From positions 496,001 through 560,000 of the forward strand of contig NZ_MTQN01000009.1 of assembly GCF_001984195.1 (NCBI RefSeq): DNA of 64,000 nt. The letters run 5' to 3'. Shown piece after piece: positions 17,354-26,248 of this stretch (the stretch's first letter is position 1; each line of letters starts with the position of its first letter). A program made the translations under genes and the position numbers. A model generated the notes under the pieces. It did not search any database. It saw nothing but the letters and a program-made list of their open reading frames with translations, and had not been told where the DNA came from. This stretch comes from Kribbella sp. ALI-6-A. Its GTDB lineage: Bacteria > Actinomycetota > Actinomycetes > Propionibacteriales > Kribbellaceae.

Positions 17354-18736
17354 ATGAATCGCCCGTGGAACAACTTGCGCGTCAGGGTCTTTCCCGATCA
17401 CTGGTCACTGCTGTTCGGGCAGATCGCCTTCTACAGCTTCGTCGTGATCGTGCTCAGCGGCGTGGTCCTGACGGCGTACTACGAACCGTCGGTCGACCAC
17501 GTCGTGTACGACGGGCCGTACACACCGCTGCGCGGCGTACCGGTGTCGCGGGCGCTGGACTCGACGCTGGCGATCTCCTTCGAGGTCCGTGGCGGGTTGC
17601 TGATGCGCCAGCTCCACCACTGGTCGACGCTGATCATGGTGGCGGCGATCATCCTGCACTTGCTGCGGCTGTTCTTCACTGCCGGCTTCCGTCGGCCGCG
17701 GCGGCTGAGCTGGCTCGTCGTCTTCGGGCTGCTCATCGTCACGATGGGCGCGGCCCTCACCGGGACCTCGCTGCCCGACGACATGGCGTCCGGCATGAGC
17801 CTCGCCGTACTGGACGGTGTGCTGAAGGCGACTCCGTTCGTCGGCTCCGCGCTCTCGGAACTGCTGTTCGGCGGTCAGTTCCCGGGCGATGTGATCGCGT
17901 GGTTCTATCCGCTGCACGTCGTCGTGCTGCCCGCCGTACTGGTTGTGCTCTTCGTCGCCGCCGCGGTCCTCGCGCTCAAGCACAAGCCCGCGCAGTTCGC
18001 CGGACCTGGGCGGACGGAAGACAACGTCGTGGGACGACCGGCGATCGTGAGCGCGGTGAAGAGCGCCGGTCTGTTCTGCTTCGTGGCCGGGGTCTCCCTC
18101 GTGATGGCCGCGACGGCGACCATCAATCCGGTCTGGCTGTACGGCCCCGCCGATCCGGCGAACGCCTCGGCCGGCGTCGGCCCGGCCTGGTATCTCGCTT
18201 TCCTCGACGGAGCGCTGCGGCTGGCGCCCGGCTGGGAGTTCGTCGTGTGGGGCAGGACTGTCACCGTGGCCGTTCTGCTGCCGGTCGCGGCCTGCACGCT
18301 GTTCCTCGCGCTGGTCGCCGTCTACCCGTTCCTCGAAGAGCGGCTCACCGGTGACCGGAAAGACCACCACCTCCTCGTACGACCACGCCACAACCCCACC
18401 CGCACCGGCATCGGAGTCGCCGGCATCACCTTCTACGGCGTCCTCTGGGCCGCCGCCGGCGCCGACACCATGGCCGTGCTGTTCCACCTCTCGGTCAACG
18501 CACTGCTGCACGCCTTCCAGATCCTGCTGATCGTCGGCCCACCTGCCGCGTTCGTGATCACCCGCCGAATCTGCCTCGGGCTGCAGAACCAGGACGCTGA
18601 GATCGCGGAGCACGGCCTCGAGATCGGCACGGTGATCCGCCAGCCGGACGGCGGGTACATCGAGAAGCACCGCCCGATCGACGCCGAGCGCCGCCGGCAG
18701 CTCGCGGGCGCGTCCCGCCCTGCCTCCGGGACCTGA
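17354..18736 (+). CDS. Orphan QcrB-like cytochrome b subunit
   Basis: A 460-residue membrane protein homologous to the cytochrome b subunit of actinobacterial cytochrome bc1 complexes, which passes electrons from menaquinol. LMRQLHHWSTLIMVAAIILH has the helix-B heme ligands His88 and His102; FYPLHVVVLP has His188 in helix D. The partner expected about 14 residues later is alanine (VAAAVLALKHK), and the Qo-site PEWY/PDWY motif reads PAWY with Ala278. No qcrA, qcrC or ctaE lies nearby, so this is a stand-alone paralog. AGGAGG at 17338 supports the ATG at 17354. Its function is probably not normal quinol oxidation. Confidence 0.88.
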   Translation: MNRPWNNLRVRVFPDHWSLLFGQIAFYSFVVIVLSGVVLTAYYEPSVDHVVYDGPYTPLRGVPVSRALDSTLAISFEVRGGLLMRQLHHWSTLIMVAAIILHLLRLFFTAGFRRPRRLSWLVVFGLLIVTMGAALTGTSLPDDMASGMSLAVLDGVLKATPFVGSALSELLFGGQFPGDVIAWFYPLHVVVLPAVLVVLFVAAAVLALKHKPAQFAGPGRTEDNVVGRPAIVSAVKSAGLFCFVAGVSLVMAATATINPVWLYGPADPANASAGVGPAWYLAFLDGALRLAPGWEFVVWGRTVTVAVLLPVAACTLFLALVAVYPFLEERLTGDRKDHHLLVRPRHNPTRTGIGVAGITFYGVLWAAAGADTMAVLFHLSVNALLHAFQILLIVGPPAAFVITRRICLGLQNQDAEIAEHGLEIGTVIRQPDGGYIEKHRPIDAERRRQLAGASRPASGT

Positions 18737-18753
18737 AAGGTGCGCACCTCAGC

Positions 18754-19347
18754 TCAACCAGCAACACCCGAACGGAGTTCGGCCAGTGCGGCGTGGGCTT
18801 CTTCGGTGACCTCGCGCCGTCCCGGCGCGACCGGCAGCGCGACCACGTGCTCCAACGCTCGTCGATAAGCCTCGGTGAAGGCCGAAGGTGCGTCCACCTC
18901 GACGTCCGGAGAGATGCCGATGCCCTCCCAGTTCGTCCCGGACACCGGATTGAGGGCGCGCTGCACCGGCACGGATGCCTCCAGGTGCGGGTGGACCCGG
19001 AACCCCTCCCGTGGGTGGGCGCCGCCCCGGGTGCGCTCGCCGACCACCACGGCGCGGTCGAGCTGCTGCAGGTTGTAAGTCAGTTGCCTATAGCAAGGAC
19101 ATCGCGCCGGCGGCAGCGGCCCCGGCGTACTTCGGGCTGTAGAGCGACGGCCTGATCTCCAGTACGCCGACGTTCCCGGCGAGGCGTTCCGCCCGGGCCA
19201 TGCCGGCGGAGGTCAGCTCGACATGATGCACCCAGGCCGCCTCATCAACCGGTCGGCCACCACCGGACCGACGTCGGGAAACACGTAGTGCTCGCGGATC
19301 AAGGCCGCGACCTGGTCGATGACTGCCTTGATCTCGTCTGTGCGCAT
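18754..19347 (-). pseudogene. Degraded S41 family peptidase
   Basis: Three pieces of one S41 (tail-specific, IRBP-like) protease lie in order on the minus strand. From ATG 19347: MRTDEIKAVIDQVAALIREH, then YVFPDVGPVVADRL. In the middle: GNVGVLEIRPSLYSPKYAGA, AAGAMSLL and a stop. Then VVVGERTRGGAHPREGFRVH, NPVSGTNWEGIGISPDVEV and a C-terminal tail ending at 18754. Frames change between the pieces and about 130 residues, including the catalytic serine region, are missing. Function is surely lost. Confidence 0.8.
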
Positions 19348-19371
19348 CCAGTCAGTGAAGCACCGCGATGC

Positions 19372-20175
19372 TCAGGCGTCATCGGCTTCGCGGGCTGCCC
19401 ACGCCGCGAAGTCGGTCGCGGGCCGGCCCAGTACACGGTCGACACCGTCGCTGAGGTAGGCGTCGTCGCCGCGACGGATCGCACCGAGCATGGCCAGTCT
19501 CCAACGGATGTACTCCTCGGGAGTCCCGGCCGCTCGAAGTGCGTCGGCGTGCTCTGCCTCGCCCTCGTCGCGGAACTCGATCGGCCGTCCGGTGGTCTCG
19601 GCGAGGATGCGCGCGGCGTCGTGGAAGGTGATCGCGCGCGGTCCGGACACCTCGATCGTCTCCCCCTTCCCCGCACCGCTCGTGAGCAGGCGGGCCGCGA
19701 CCTCGGCGATGTCCTCGACGTCGACGAACGGCTGCGCGCCGCCCCCGACGGGAGCGACGATGCGGCCGTCGACCGGGGTGAACATGGCTTCGGTGAAGTT
19801 CTGCGCGAAGTGCGTCGGGCGCAGGATTGTCCACGGCAGCGGGCCGGTACGCAGCGCCTGCTCGGCGCGGGCGACGTTGCCGTCGGGCAGAAACTCCACA
19901 CCACGGGCAGACAGCAGTACGGCGTGACGGACTCCGGACGCGGTCTCGAGAAGCTTGGTCAGCCGAGGGCTCCAATCGGTGGCCGAGCCCGGGCCGACGA
20001 TGAACAAGCCGTCCGCGCCGGTTGTCGCCGGTTCCCAGGTGGCGGGCGAGTTCCAGTCGAACGGCAGCGGGGTCGACCGGCCGACGGCCCGGATGGTGTG
20101 TCCGTCCTGTTCGAGCCGGCGGGACAGGCGGCGGCCAACCTTGCCGGTGCCGCCGAGGATGAGAAACGTAGCCAT
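19372..20175 (-). CDS. NmrA-like NAD(P)-binding protein
   Basis: A 267-residue atypical SDR. FLILGGTGKVGRRLSRRL at the N-terminus is the cofactor-binding motif; LPWTILRPTHFAQNF is typical of the NmrA/HSCARG and quinone-reductase-like branch. The catalytic Tyr of classical SDRs is absent. ATG 20175 is used; upstream sequence in frame lacks coding character. It is divergent from an AraC regulator 82 bases away, a layout in which the regulator commonly controls the dehydrogenase. It may reduce quinones or act as a redox sensor. Confidence 0.88.
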   Translation of the reverse strand: MATFLILGGTGKVGRRLSRRLEQDGHTIRAVGRSTPLPFDWNSPATWEPATTGADGLFIVGPGSATDWSPRLTKLLETASGVRHAVLLSARGVEFLPDGNVARAEQALRTGPLPWTILRPTHFAQNFTEAMFTPVDGRIVAPVGGGAQPFVDVEDIAEVAARLLTSGAGKGETIEVSGPRAITFHDAARILAETTGRPIEFRDEGEAEHADALRAAGTPEEYIRWRLAMLGAIRRGDDAYLSDGVDRVLGRPATDFAAWAAREADDA

Positions 20176-20257
20176 GCCCTTGACGGTAGGCTCCGGCTCC
20201 TGGACGGACCATTGGTATTTGTCCGGCTTTCCTTTGAGTTCGTCTACGCTGGTCGGC

Positions 20258-21151
20258 GTGGACATCCTGGCCGACGAACTCACGCAGGCCCGCGCCCGCG
20301 GGGCCGTGTTCTCCGTACTGGGCCGGAACGCACCGTGGGGCTTGGAGTTCAGCGGCACGCGACCGCTCACCGCGCATCTGCTGCTGAAGGGCAGCGGCTG
20401 GCTGGAGCTGCCCGATGGTCCGCCGATCCCTGTGCGATCGCGCGACGTCGTCCTGGTGACAGCTGGTACGCCGTACCGGTTGGTGAGCGCGCCCGGTACG
20501 CCGGCCGAGCCGATCTCCGAGGCTCGGTCAGCGGGGTCGACAGCGAGCGAACCGGAGGCGGTGATTCTCTGCGGCGCCTACGTCCTCGAGGGCAGCATCG
20601 GCGACTCCCTGCTCCACGCCCTGCCCCGCGCCGCCGTCGTCGAAGCCGACCAACTCGCGCCGCGCCATGCGGCGGCGATCGACCTGCTCGCAGCGGAAGC
20701 CGCGTCCGAAGGTCCCGGCCAGCAGGCGCTCCTCGACCGCTTGCTCGATCTCAACCTCGTCTACACCTTGCGCGCCTGGTGGTCGCGCCCGGACGCCGAA
20801 CCGCCGGGCTGGTACCGCGCCGGCGCCGACCCGAACCTCGAACGCGTCCTCCAGTCGATGCACGCCGACCCCGCCGGCGCCTGGACCGTCACCACGATGG
20901 CCGGGCTGGCCGGAATGTCCCGCGCCGCGTTCTCCGCGCACTTCACCGCTGTCGTCGGCCAGTCCCCCGCCCGCTACCTCACCGCCCTCCGCATGCGGCG
21001 CGCCGAAGACGCACTCACCCGGACGAACGCACCGCTGTCCCGGATCGCTACCGACGCCGGCTACCGCAACGAGTACGCCTTCGCGACCGCCTTCCGCCGC
21101 CTCCACGGCGTACCGCCGGGCCGTTGGCGACGCCAAGCCCGCAGCGCATGA
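20258..21151 (+). CDS. AraC family regulator with N-terminal cupin domain
   Basis: A 297-residue regulator: cupin-like domain (about 1-185) with LLKGSGWLELPDG and LCGAYVLEGSIGDSLLHALP, then a two-HTH domain with WTVTTMAGLAGMSRAAFSAH and RIATDAGYRNEYAFATAFRR. GTG 20258 is taken as start because the open frame further upstream lies in the promoter region of the divergent NmrA-like gene. The target is most likely that gene. It is a paralog of the AraC protein at 10093-11025. Confidence 0.9.
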   Translation: MDILADELTQARARGAVFSVLGRNAPWGLEFSGTRPLTAHLLLKGSGWLELPDGPPIPVRSRDVVLVTAGTPYRLVSAPGTPAEPISEARSAGSTASEPEAVILCGAYVLEGSIGDSLLHALPRAAVVEADQLAPRHAAAIDLLAAEAASEGPGQQALLDRLLDLNLVYTLRAWWSRPDAEPPGWYRAGADPNLERVLQSMHADPAGAWTVTTMAGLAGMSRAAFSAHFTAVVGQSPARYLTALRMRRAEDALTRTNAPLSRIATDAGYRNEYAFATAFRRLHGVPPGRWRRQARSA

Positions 21152-21238
21152 CGCCGCGGTGGAGACCTATGACGAGGCCGGGGGGCTCCGCGAACCCGGG
21201 GATCGTCTTCCAGACGTGACTGCAATCCGGCTCGTTGA

Positions 21239-21266
21239 TGTATGTACACTTTGTGATGTACCTACA
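21239..21266. promoter_or_regulatory. Operator candidate for the MarR/MBL operon
   Basis: TGTATGTACA and, eight bases on, TGTACCTACA form an inverted repeat with nine of ten pairs, ending 24 bases before the marR-type ATG. MarR proteins bind such sites and repress their own operon. Confidence 0.65.
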
Positions 21267-21290
21267 CCACCTGACCACGCCGGGGAGAAG

Positions 21291-21800
21291 ATGAAGCACA
21301 GCCGCAGCCGGCGCTCCGCCGCCTCCGAGTTCGCCGAGACCACGCGCGCGAACTGCCTGGGCATGCGGGTTTCCCGGCTGCACCGGATGGTCGGCCGGAC
21401 CTACGACCGAGCGCTTCAGCCACTTGGGTTGTCGGTGCCGCAGGTCGAGATCCTGAGCGAGTTGGTGACGGCCGGCGGGCCGGTGCGGCCGACCGCCCTG
21501 GCCGCCACCTTGCTGCTCGAGCGATCGACGCTCAGTCGCAATCTGACCCTCCTGCGCGACAAGGGCTGGGTCGCGCCCGCCGACTCGTCACCGACCGGAC
21601 GGATGATGGCGGTCGCGATCACCGATTCGGGCAGGGCGGCGTTCGCCGATGCCCGCCGCGCCTGGCAGGGCGCGCAGGACCGGATGACCGAGGCACTGGG
21701 CCCGTCCGCGCGCGAGATTCTCGACGGCTGGGTCGTCGGTCTGGTCGACGCGCAGGACCAGGGAACGCAGCACTCGCCGCCGCGACCCACCGCGAAATAG
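21291..21800 (+). CDS. MarR family transcriptional regulator
   Basis: A 169-residue winged-helix regulator. QVEILSELVTAGGPVRPTAL and LLLERSTLSRNLTLLRDKGW form the HTH, and the wing carries SPTGRMMAVAITDSGRAA. GGGGAGAAG sits directly before ATG 21291; the frame is open further upstream only because it overlaps the AraC gene in another frame. It is 62 bases upstream of an MBL hydrolase and probably represses both genes through the dyad at 21239-21266. Confidence 0.92.
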   Translation: MKHSRSRRSAASEFAETTRANCLGMRVSRLHRMVGRTYDRALQPLGLSVPQVEILSELVTAGGPVRPTALAATLLLERSTLSRNLTLLRDKGWVAPADSSPTGRMMAVAITDSGRAAFADARRAWQGAQDRMTEALGPSAREILDGWVVGLVDAQDQGTQHSPPRPTAK

Positions 21801-21862
21801 CCATCCCCTTCCCCACCGACCGTCGTACGGACGGTCGCTGCCCATCCGCAAAGGCACAGCTC

Positions 21863-22711
21863 ATGAACCAACCCAGCTTGACCTATCAGACCTACACCAG
21901 CGATCCGGTCCCGATGAACACGACGGACCTGGTGCCGAACGGCGACCGGCGGATGTTCTCCCCGCTCACCACGACCCTGATCAGCGGCGAACGTGACGCC
22001 GTCCTGGTCGACCCGCCGATGACGATCGACCAGAGCGAGCGCGTCGGCGACTGGATCGCCGCCAGCGGCAAGAACCTCACGCACATCTACGTGACCCACG
22101 GCCATGGCGACCACTGGTTCGGTACGGCGCCGCTGCTGCGCCGCTTCCCGCACGCCGAGGCGGTGGCCACCGCGGGCACCATCGCAATGATGCGCCAACA
22201 CGGTTCCCCCGAGTTCCGGGCCGCGTTGTGGGACGCGCAGTTCCCCGGCCAGATCCCGGACTCCCCGGTCCTGGCGACGCCGCTGCCCGGCAACAAGTTC
22301 TCGCTCGAAGGCCACGACCTGATCGCACTGGAGGTCGGCCACTCCGACACCGACGACACCACGGTGCTGCACGTGCCGTCGATCAGCCTGGTCGTGGCCG
22401 GCGACGTCGTCTACAACGGCGTACACCAGTATCTGCGCGAGGCTGCCGACGACGGCATCACCCGGTGGCTGCGGGCGCTCGACCAGGTCGAGGCGCTGAA
22501 ACCGGCTCACGTCGTGTCCGGCCACACCGATCCCACCCGCGACGACAGCCCGGCCACCATCGCAACCACCAGGGATTACCTCACCGACGCCCAACGCCTG
22601 CTCGAGGACAAGCCGTCCGCGGTCGAGTTCTTCGACGCGATGCTCGCGCTGCATCCAGATCGGCTCAATCCGGGCGCCCTCTGGGGCGGTGCACTCGCTC
22701 TGCTCGGTTAG
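21863..22711 (+). CDS. MBL fold metallo-hydrolase
   Basis: A 282-residue cytoplasmic metallo-beta-lactamase-fold hydrolase. THGHGDH gives the two-zinc HxHxDH site near residue 80; EVGHSDTDDTTVLHVP and VVAGDVVYNGVHQY supply the later His and Asp ligands, and VSGHTDP a further His. The family includes lactonases and thioesterases; specificity cannot be read. It is the second gene of the MarR operon, so its substrate may be related to the MarR inducer. Confidence 0.9.
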   Translation: MNQPSLTYQTYTSDPVPMNTTDLVPNGDRRMFSPLTTTLISGERDAVLVDPPMTIDQSERVGDWIAASGKNLTHIYVTHGHGDHWFGTAPLLRRFPHAEAVATAGTIAMMRQHGSPEFRAALWDAQFPGQIPDSPVLATPLPGNKFSLEGHDLIALEVGHSDTDDTTVLHVPSISLVVAGDVVYNGVHQYLREAADDGITRWLRALDQVEALKPAHVVSGHTDPTRDDSPATIATTRDYLTDAQRLLEDKPSAVEFFDAMLALHPDRLNPGALWGGALALLG

Positions 22712-22853
22712 CCGATCCGCCGTCCCGGACGCGTGAACCAAGGCCCGATCTGACGAGGACGCAAACGACATCCCCCCTGACGGGCGGCGGCATCGGAGCC
22801 CAGTACCCCGGAAAATCCCGGGCACCGTCGGCCGGATGCGCGAGGATACGCAG

Positions 22854-23723
22854 ATGCGCTTCTCGATCAACATCCCGAACTTCGGCGACTTCGCCGACGC
22901 CCGTACCGTCGCGCGGGTGGCGACCGCGGCCGAGCAAGCAGGGTGGGACGGCCTGTTCGTCTGGGACCACGTCGTGCACAGCAAGGCCCAGCGGCGAGGG
23001 CAGCCGTTCGGGGATCCCTGGATGCTGCTGACCGCGGCCGCGCTCGCGACCTCGCGGATCACGCTCGGCACGCTGGTCACCCCGATCGCGCGGCGCCGAC
23101 CGGAGCAGCTGGCCCGGCAGGTCGCGACGCTGGACGGCATGACCAACGGCCGGGTGGTCTTCGGCGCCGGCCTGGGCGGACCGATCGACGACGAGTTCGG
23201 CAGCTTCGGCGACGAAACCGATCCCAAGGTACTCGCCGGCCGACTGGACGAGGGCCTCGACCTCCTCGCCCGCTACTGGTCCGGCGAGGCCGTGAACCAC
23301 CACGGCGAGCACTACCAGGTCGACGACGTGACGTTGCTTCCAGCAACCGTCCGGCGACCGAGGCCGCCGGTCTGGATCGCCGGCTACTGGCCCCGCAAGG
23401 CACCGATGCGCCGCGCCGCCCGCTGGGACGGCGCCGTACCGCTGTTCCAGAACGCCAACCACGGCGAGGCCCCACCCGTCGACGAGCTGCGCGACCTCAC
23501 GGCGTACCTGCAGCAGCACCGCACCGACCCGACAGCGCCGTACGACATCATCGTCGGCGGCATCAGCCCCACGAATTCGGCTGCCGCCCGCGCCCTCATC
23601 GAACCCCTCGCCGAAGCCGGCGCCACCTGGTGGGACGAGCGCCAACTCATCACCGGCACCGACTTCTACCGCCTCGACCCCGTCCTCCGCCGCATCGAGC
23701 AGGGCCCTCCGACGCTGGGCTGA
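22854..23723 (+). CDS. LLM class flavin-dependent oxidoreductase
   Basis: A 289-residue luciferase-like monooxygenase, TIM-barrel, using FMN or F420. INIPNFGDFADARTVARVAT opens the barrel and GLFVWDHVVHSKAQRRGQP, SRITLGTLVTPIARRRPEQL and GRVVFGAGLGGPIDDEF are family blocks. ATG 22854 has GAGGA eight bases upstream; ATG 22836 would add six residues. It stands alone in a 140-base gap after the MBL gene, converging with the next operon 9 bases away. Actinomycetes carry many such enzymes; F420 use is possible but not shown. Confidence 0.9.
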   Translation: MRFSINIPNFGDFADARTVARVATAAEQAGWDGLFVWDHVVHSKAQRRGQPFGDPWMLLTAAALATSRITLGTLVTPIARRRPEQLARQVATLDGMTNGRVVFGAGLGGPIDDEFGSFGDETDPKVLAGRLDEGLDLLARYWSGEAVNHHGEHYQVDDVTLLPATVRRPRPPVWIAGYWPRKAPMRRAARWDGAVPLFQNANHGEAPPVDELRDLTAYLQQHRTDPTAPYDIIVGGISPTNSAAARALIEPLAEAGATWWDERQLITGTDFYRLDPVLRRIEQGPPTLG

Positions 23724-23732
23724 GCGAGCTGG

Positions 23733-24524
23733 TCACATGACCACGTCCTGGGGCGTACCGATCGTGAGCCAGGTCAGGCTCCGTCGGATGTCGTCCGGTG
23801 CGTTGGCGAAGGCGGCTTCGATCGAGTCCCGGCCCTGAGTGAAGTGCCGCCAGCCTTCGTAGTGCACCGGAATGACGGTTCGCGGGTGCAGGAGCTCACA
23901 GAGCCGTACGCCGTCGCGCCCGGACATCGTGTAGCGGACCGGACCTGTGATGCCGAACTCCACCGCACCGAGGTGGAGCAGGACGGTACCAACGTCGATC
24001 CGTTCGCCGACCTGACGAACGCCGTCGTACAACACGGTGTCACCTGAGATCCACAGAGCGCCGTGCTGCTGCCCCTCCCAGCTCAGCGCGAAGCCGGTGA
24101 CGTGACCGGTGATCGCTCGACTCAGTGGCGGACCGTGGCGAGCGGGTGTTGCGGTGACCCGCAGGGTCGGCAGTCCGGGCCTGGACAAGGAGTGGACCGT
24201 CCAGGGCGACAAGCCGATGGCATTGCCACCCAGACGGCGCGCTCCGGCGACCGTCGTCACGACGGTGCCGGCGCTGGGCAGCAGCGCGCGGCCCGCGTTG
24301 TCCAGATTGTCGCCGTGGTGGTCGTGGGTCAGCAGTACGGCGTCGATCGGCGGCAGATCGTCAACGGCCAGCGCGGGCCCGACCTCCTTGTGAGAGGCCG
24401 AGCCCCAGCCGAACGAATAGCGGCCGCCCGGCGGGTCGAAGGTCGGGTCGGTGAGCAACCGCCAGCCTTCGACCTCGATCAGCGCGGTGGGCCCGCCGAT
24501 GTGGGTGATGCGGGATTCGCTCAC
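23733..24524 (-). CDS. MBL fold hydrolase, UlaG-like
   Basis: A 263-residue MBL-fold protein like UlaG (L-ascorbate-6-phosphate lactonase). The metal motif reads LTHDHHGDNLD; the last ligand is Asn rather than His, as seen in some members of this branch. ISGDTVLYDGVRQ and VIPVHYEGWRHFTQG provide the later ligands. GTG 24524 overlaps the upstream hydrolase stop (GTGA), which fixes the start. It is the last gene of a three-gene operon with two alpha/beta hydrolases. Confidence 0.88.
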   Translation of the reverse strand: MSESRITHIGGPTALIEVEGWRLLTDPTFDPPGGRYSFGWGSASHKEVGPALAVDDLPPIDAVLLTHDHHGDNLDNAGRALLPSAGTVVTTVAGARRLGGNAIGLSPWTVHSLSRPGLPTLRVTATPARHGPPLSRAITGHVTGFALSWEGQQHGALWISGDTVLYDGVRQVGERIDVGTVLLHLGAVEFGITGPVRYTMSGRDGVRLCELLHPRTVIPVHYEGWRHFTQGRDSIEAAFANAPDDIRRSLTWLTIGTPQDVVM

Positions 24525-25339
24525 GCTGCAGGGGCCGCCGCGTGCTTCAGCGCCCAGTCGAGCACTTCGTCGGCGATCCGTTGCCAGCCGTCCTGCGCGG
24601 GCAGCAGGTGGGCGTAGCCGTCGTACTGCTTCACCTCGGTGACGGTGTCGGACTTGTAGTGCTTGGCGTTGGACCGTTGCACCTCCGGCGGCATGATGTG
24701 GTCCTCTGAGCCGGAGACGAACAGCAGCGGCGGCCGGGAGTCGTTGTGGTAGTCGACCCAGGTGTCCTGGTGGCCGGGCTGGAAGTTGGCGAGCACGCTG
24801 CCCCACAGGATGCCGCCGTTCGCCGGGATGGCGTACCGCTCGTAGAGCGCGCGGGACTCCTCCTCGGTGAAGGTGTTGGTGAACGCGTACTTCCACTGCT
24901 CGAACGAGAGCGGCACCGCCTTGTGCCGGTTCCCGGGGTTCTTCAGCACCGGGAAGGTCGACCTGACCTGGGACAGCGGTACGACGCGCACCCCCTCGGT
25001 GGGCGCGGAGTTCATCGCCACTCCGGCCGCGCCGAAGCCGTGGTCGAGCAGGATCTGGGTGAAGGCGCCGCCGGCGGAGTGACCGATGATGATCGGCGGC
25101 GTCTCCAGCTCGCGGATCGCGGCCTCGTAGTGCTCGATGATCCGCGGAACGGTGAGCTCGAGGATCGGGGTCGGGTCGGCGTTGAGCGCCTCCACCTCGA
25201 CCTCGAAGCCCGGGTAACCCGGCGCGATCACCCGGAACCCGCGCTGCTCGTAGTGCGTGATCCAGTGCTCCCAGCTGCGGGGCGTGACCCAGAAGCCGTG
25301 GACCAGAACGATGGTGTCCGGGGTGGTGACGGAGGGCAT
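24521..25339 (-). CDS. Alpha/beta hydrolase
   Basis: A 272-residue serine hydrolase without signal peptide. VLVHGFWVTPRSWEHW holds the oxyanion region, GHSAGGA the nucleophile elbow, SGSEDHIMP the acid and GYAHLLPAQ the histidine. ATG 25339 shares its A with the preceding stop (TGATG). The frame is open for 650 residues more upstream, but that part is shadow of the exported hydrolase and the AraC gene. The substrate is unknown. Confidence 0.9.
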   Translation of the reverse strand: MPSVTTPDTIVLVHGFWVTPRSWEHWITHYEQRGFRVIAPGYPGFEVEVEALNADPTPILELTVPRIIEHYEAAIRELETPPIIIGHSAGGAFTQILLDHGFGAAGVAMNSAPTEGVRVVPLSQVRSTFPVLKNPGNRHKAVPLSFEQWKYAFTNTFTEEESRALYERYAIPANGGILWGSVLANFQPGHQDTWVDYHNDSRPPLLFVSGSEDHIMPPEVQRSNAKHYKSDTVTEVKQYDGYAHLLPAQDGWQRIADEVLDWALKHAAAPAA

Positions 25340-26133
25340 CAGGAGGTCTCCTTCGCGGCGTCGAGAATGAGGTCGGTCGTCGAGGCCGGCTTCGAGATCA
25401 TCGCGACGTGCGACGCCTTCACCTCGACCGTGCGGGCCCCGGCGCGCTGCGCCATGAAACGCTGAGTGGCGGCCGGGATGACCTGGTCGTCCTTGGCGAC
25501 CAGCGTCCACGACGGGATGGACTTCCAGGCCGGTACGCCGGACGGCTGGTCGAGCGTTCCGACGTCGGCGGGTCGCTGACCGGCGGCCATCGCCGCGGCG
25601 GTGGACGGCGAGACGTCGGCCGCGAAGACCTCTCGGAAGAGGGGCAGCTTGATGTACCCGTCGACGCCGCCCGGATACGGCCTGAAGTCGAGTGCGGCAG
25701 GGCTCAACTGGCTGCCGGGGAACTTCGCCGCCAGGCCACCGACGCTGTCGCCGGCGTCCGGGGCGAACGCGGCGACGTAGACCAGCGCCTTCACGTTCGG
25801 ATTGCCGGTGGCCGCGTTGGTCAGGACGAAGCCGCCGTAGGAGTGCCCGACCAGGACGATCGGACCGGTCACGGTCGCGAGAACGCTGCGCAGGTAGGCG
25901 CTGTCGGCGTCCACGCCGTGCAGCGGGTTCGCCGGCGCCAGCACCGGATACCCCTTGCGCCGCAGGCTGCGGGCCACGTCGTTCCACCCCGACGCGTCGG
26001 CGAACGCACCGTGCACCAGCACGACGGTCGGTTTGCGGGCGTGGTCGGCAGCGGCGGTGGCGGACCCGGACACGCCGAAGACCAGGGCGAGTGCGAGCAG
26101 GAGGTGAGGAACAGGCCGTTTTCGAAGGAACAT
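25339..26133 (-). CDS. Exported alpha/beta hydrolase
   Basis: A 264-residue serine hydrolase with a cleavable signal peptide (HLLLALALVFGVSGSATAAA, cut after about residue 28). VLVHGAFADASGW, GHSYGGF with the nucleophile, AKDDQVIP with the acid and SHVAMISKP with the histidine match the EstC/pyrethroid-hydrolase-like group. It is the first gene of the operon; the intracellular paralog follows with a one-base overlap. An AraC gene diverges 115 bases away and may control it. Confidence 0.92.
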   Translation of the reverse strand: MFLRKRPVPHLLLALALVFGVSGSATAAADHARKPTVVLVHGAFADASGWNDVARSLRRKGYPVLAPANPLHGVDADSAYLRSVLATVTGPIVLVGHSYGGFVLTNAATGNPNVKALVYVAAFAPDAGDSVGGLAAKFPGSQLSPAALDFRPYPGGVDGYIKLPLFREVFAADVSPSTAAAMAAGQRPADVGTLDQPSGVPAWKSIPSWTLVAKDDQVIPAATQRFMAQRAGARTVEVKASHVAMISKPASTTDLILDAAKETS

Positions 26134-26248
26134 GTCGTGTCCTTGCAGTCGATCGGGTGCAACGGGTGACGGTTGGGACGGCGATCGCTTTCAGGGAGGC
26201 GCCTGCTGGCCGAAAACCTAGCTGCGCAAGGGCTGCCCGCCCTAGGAT

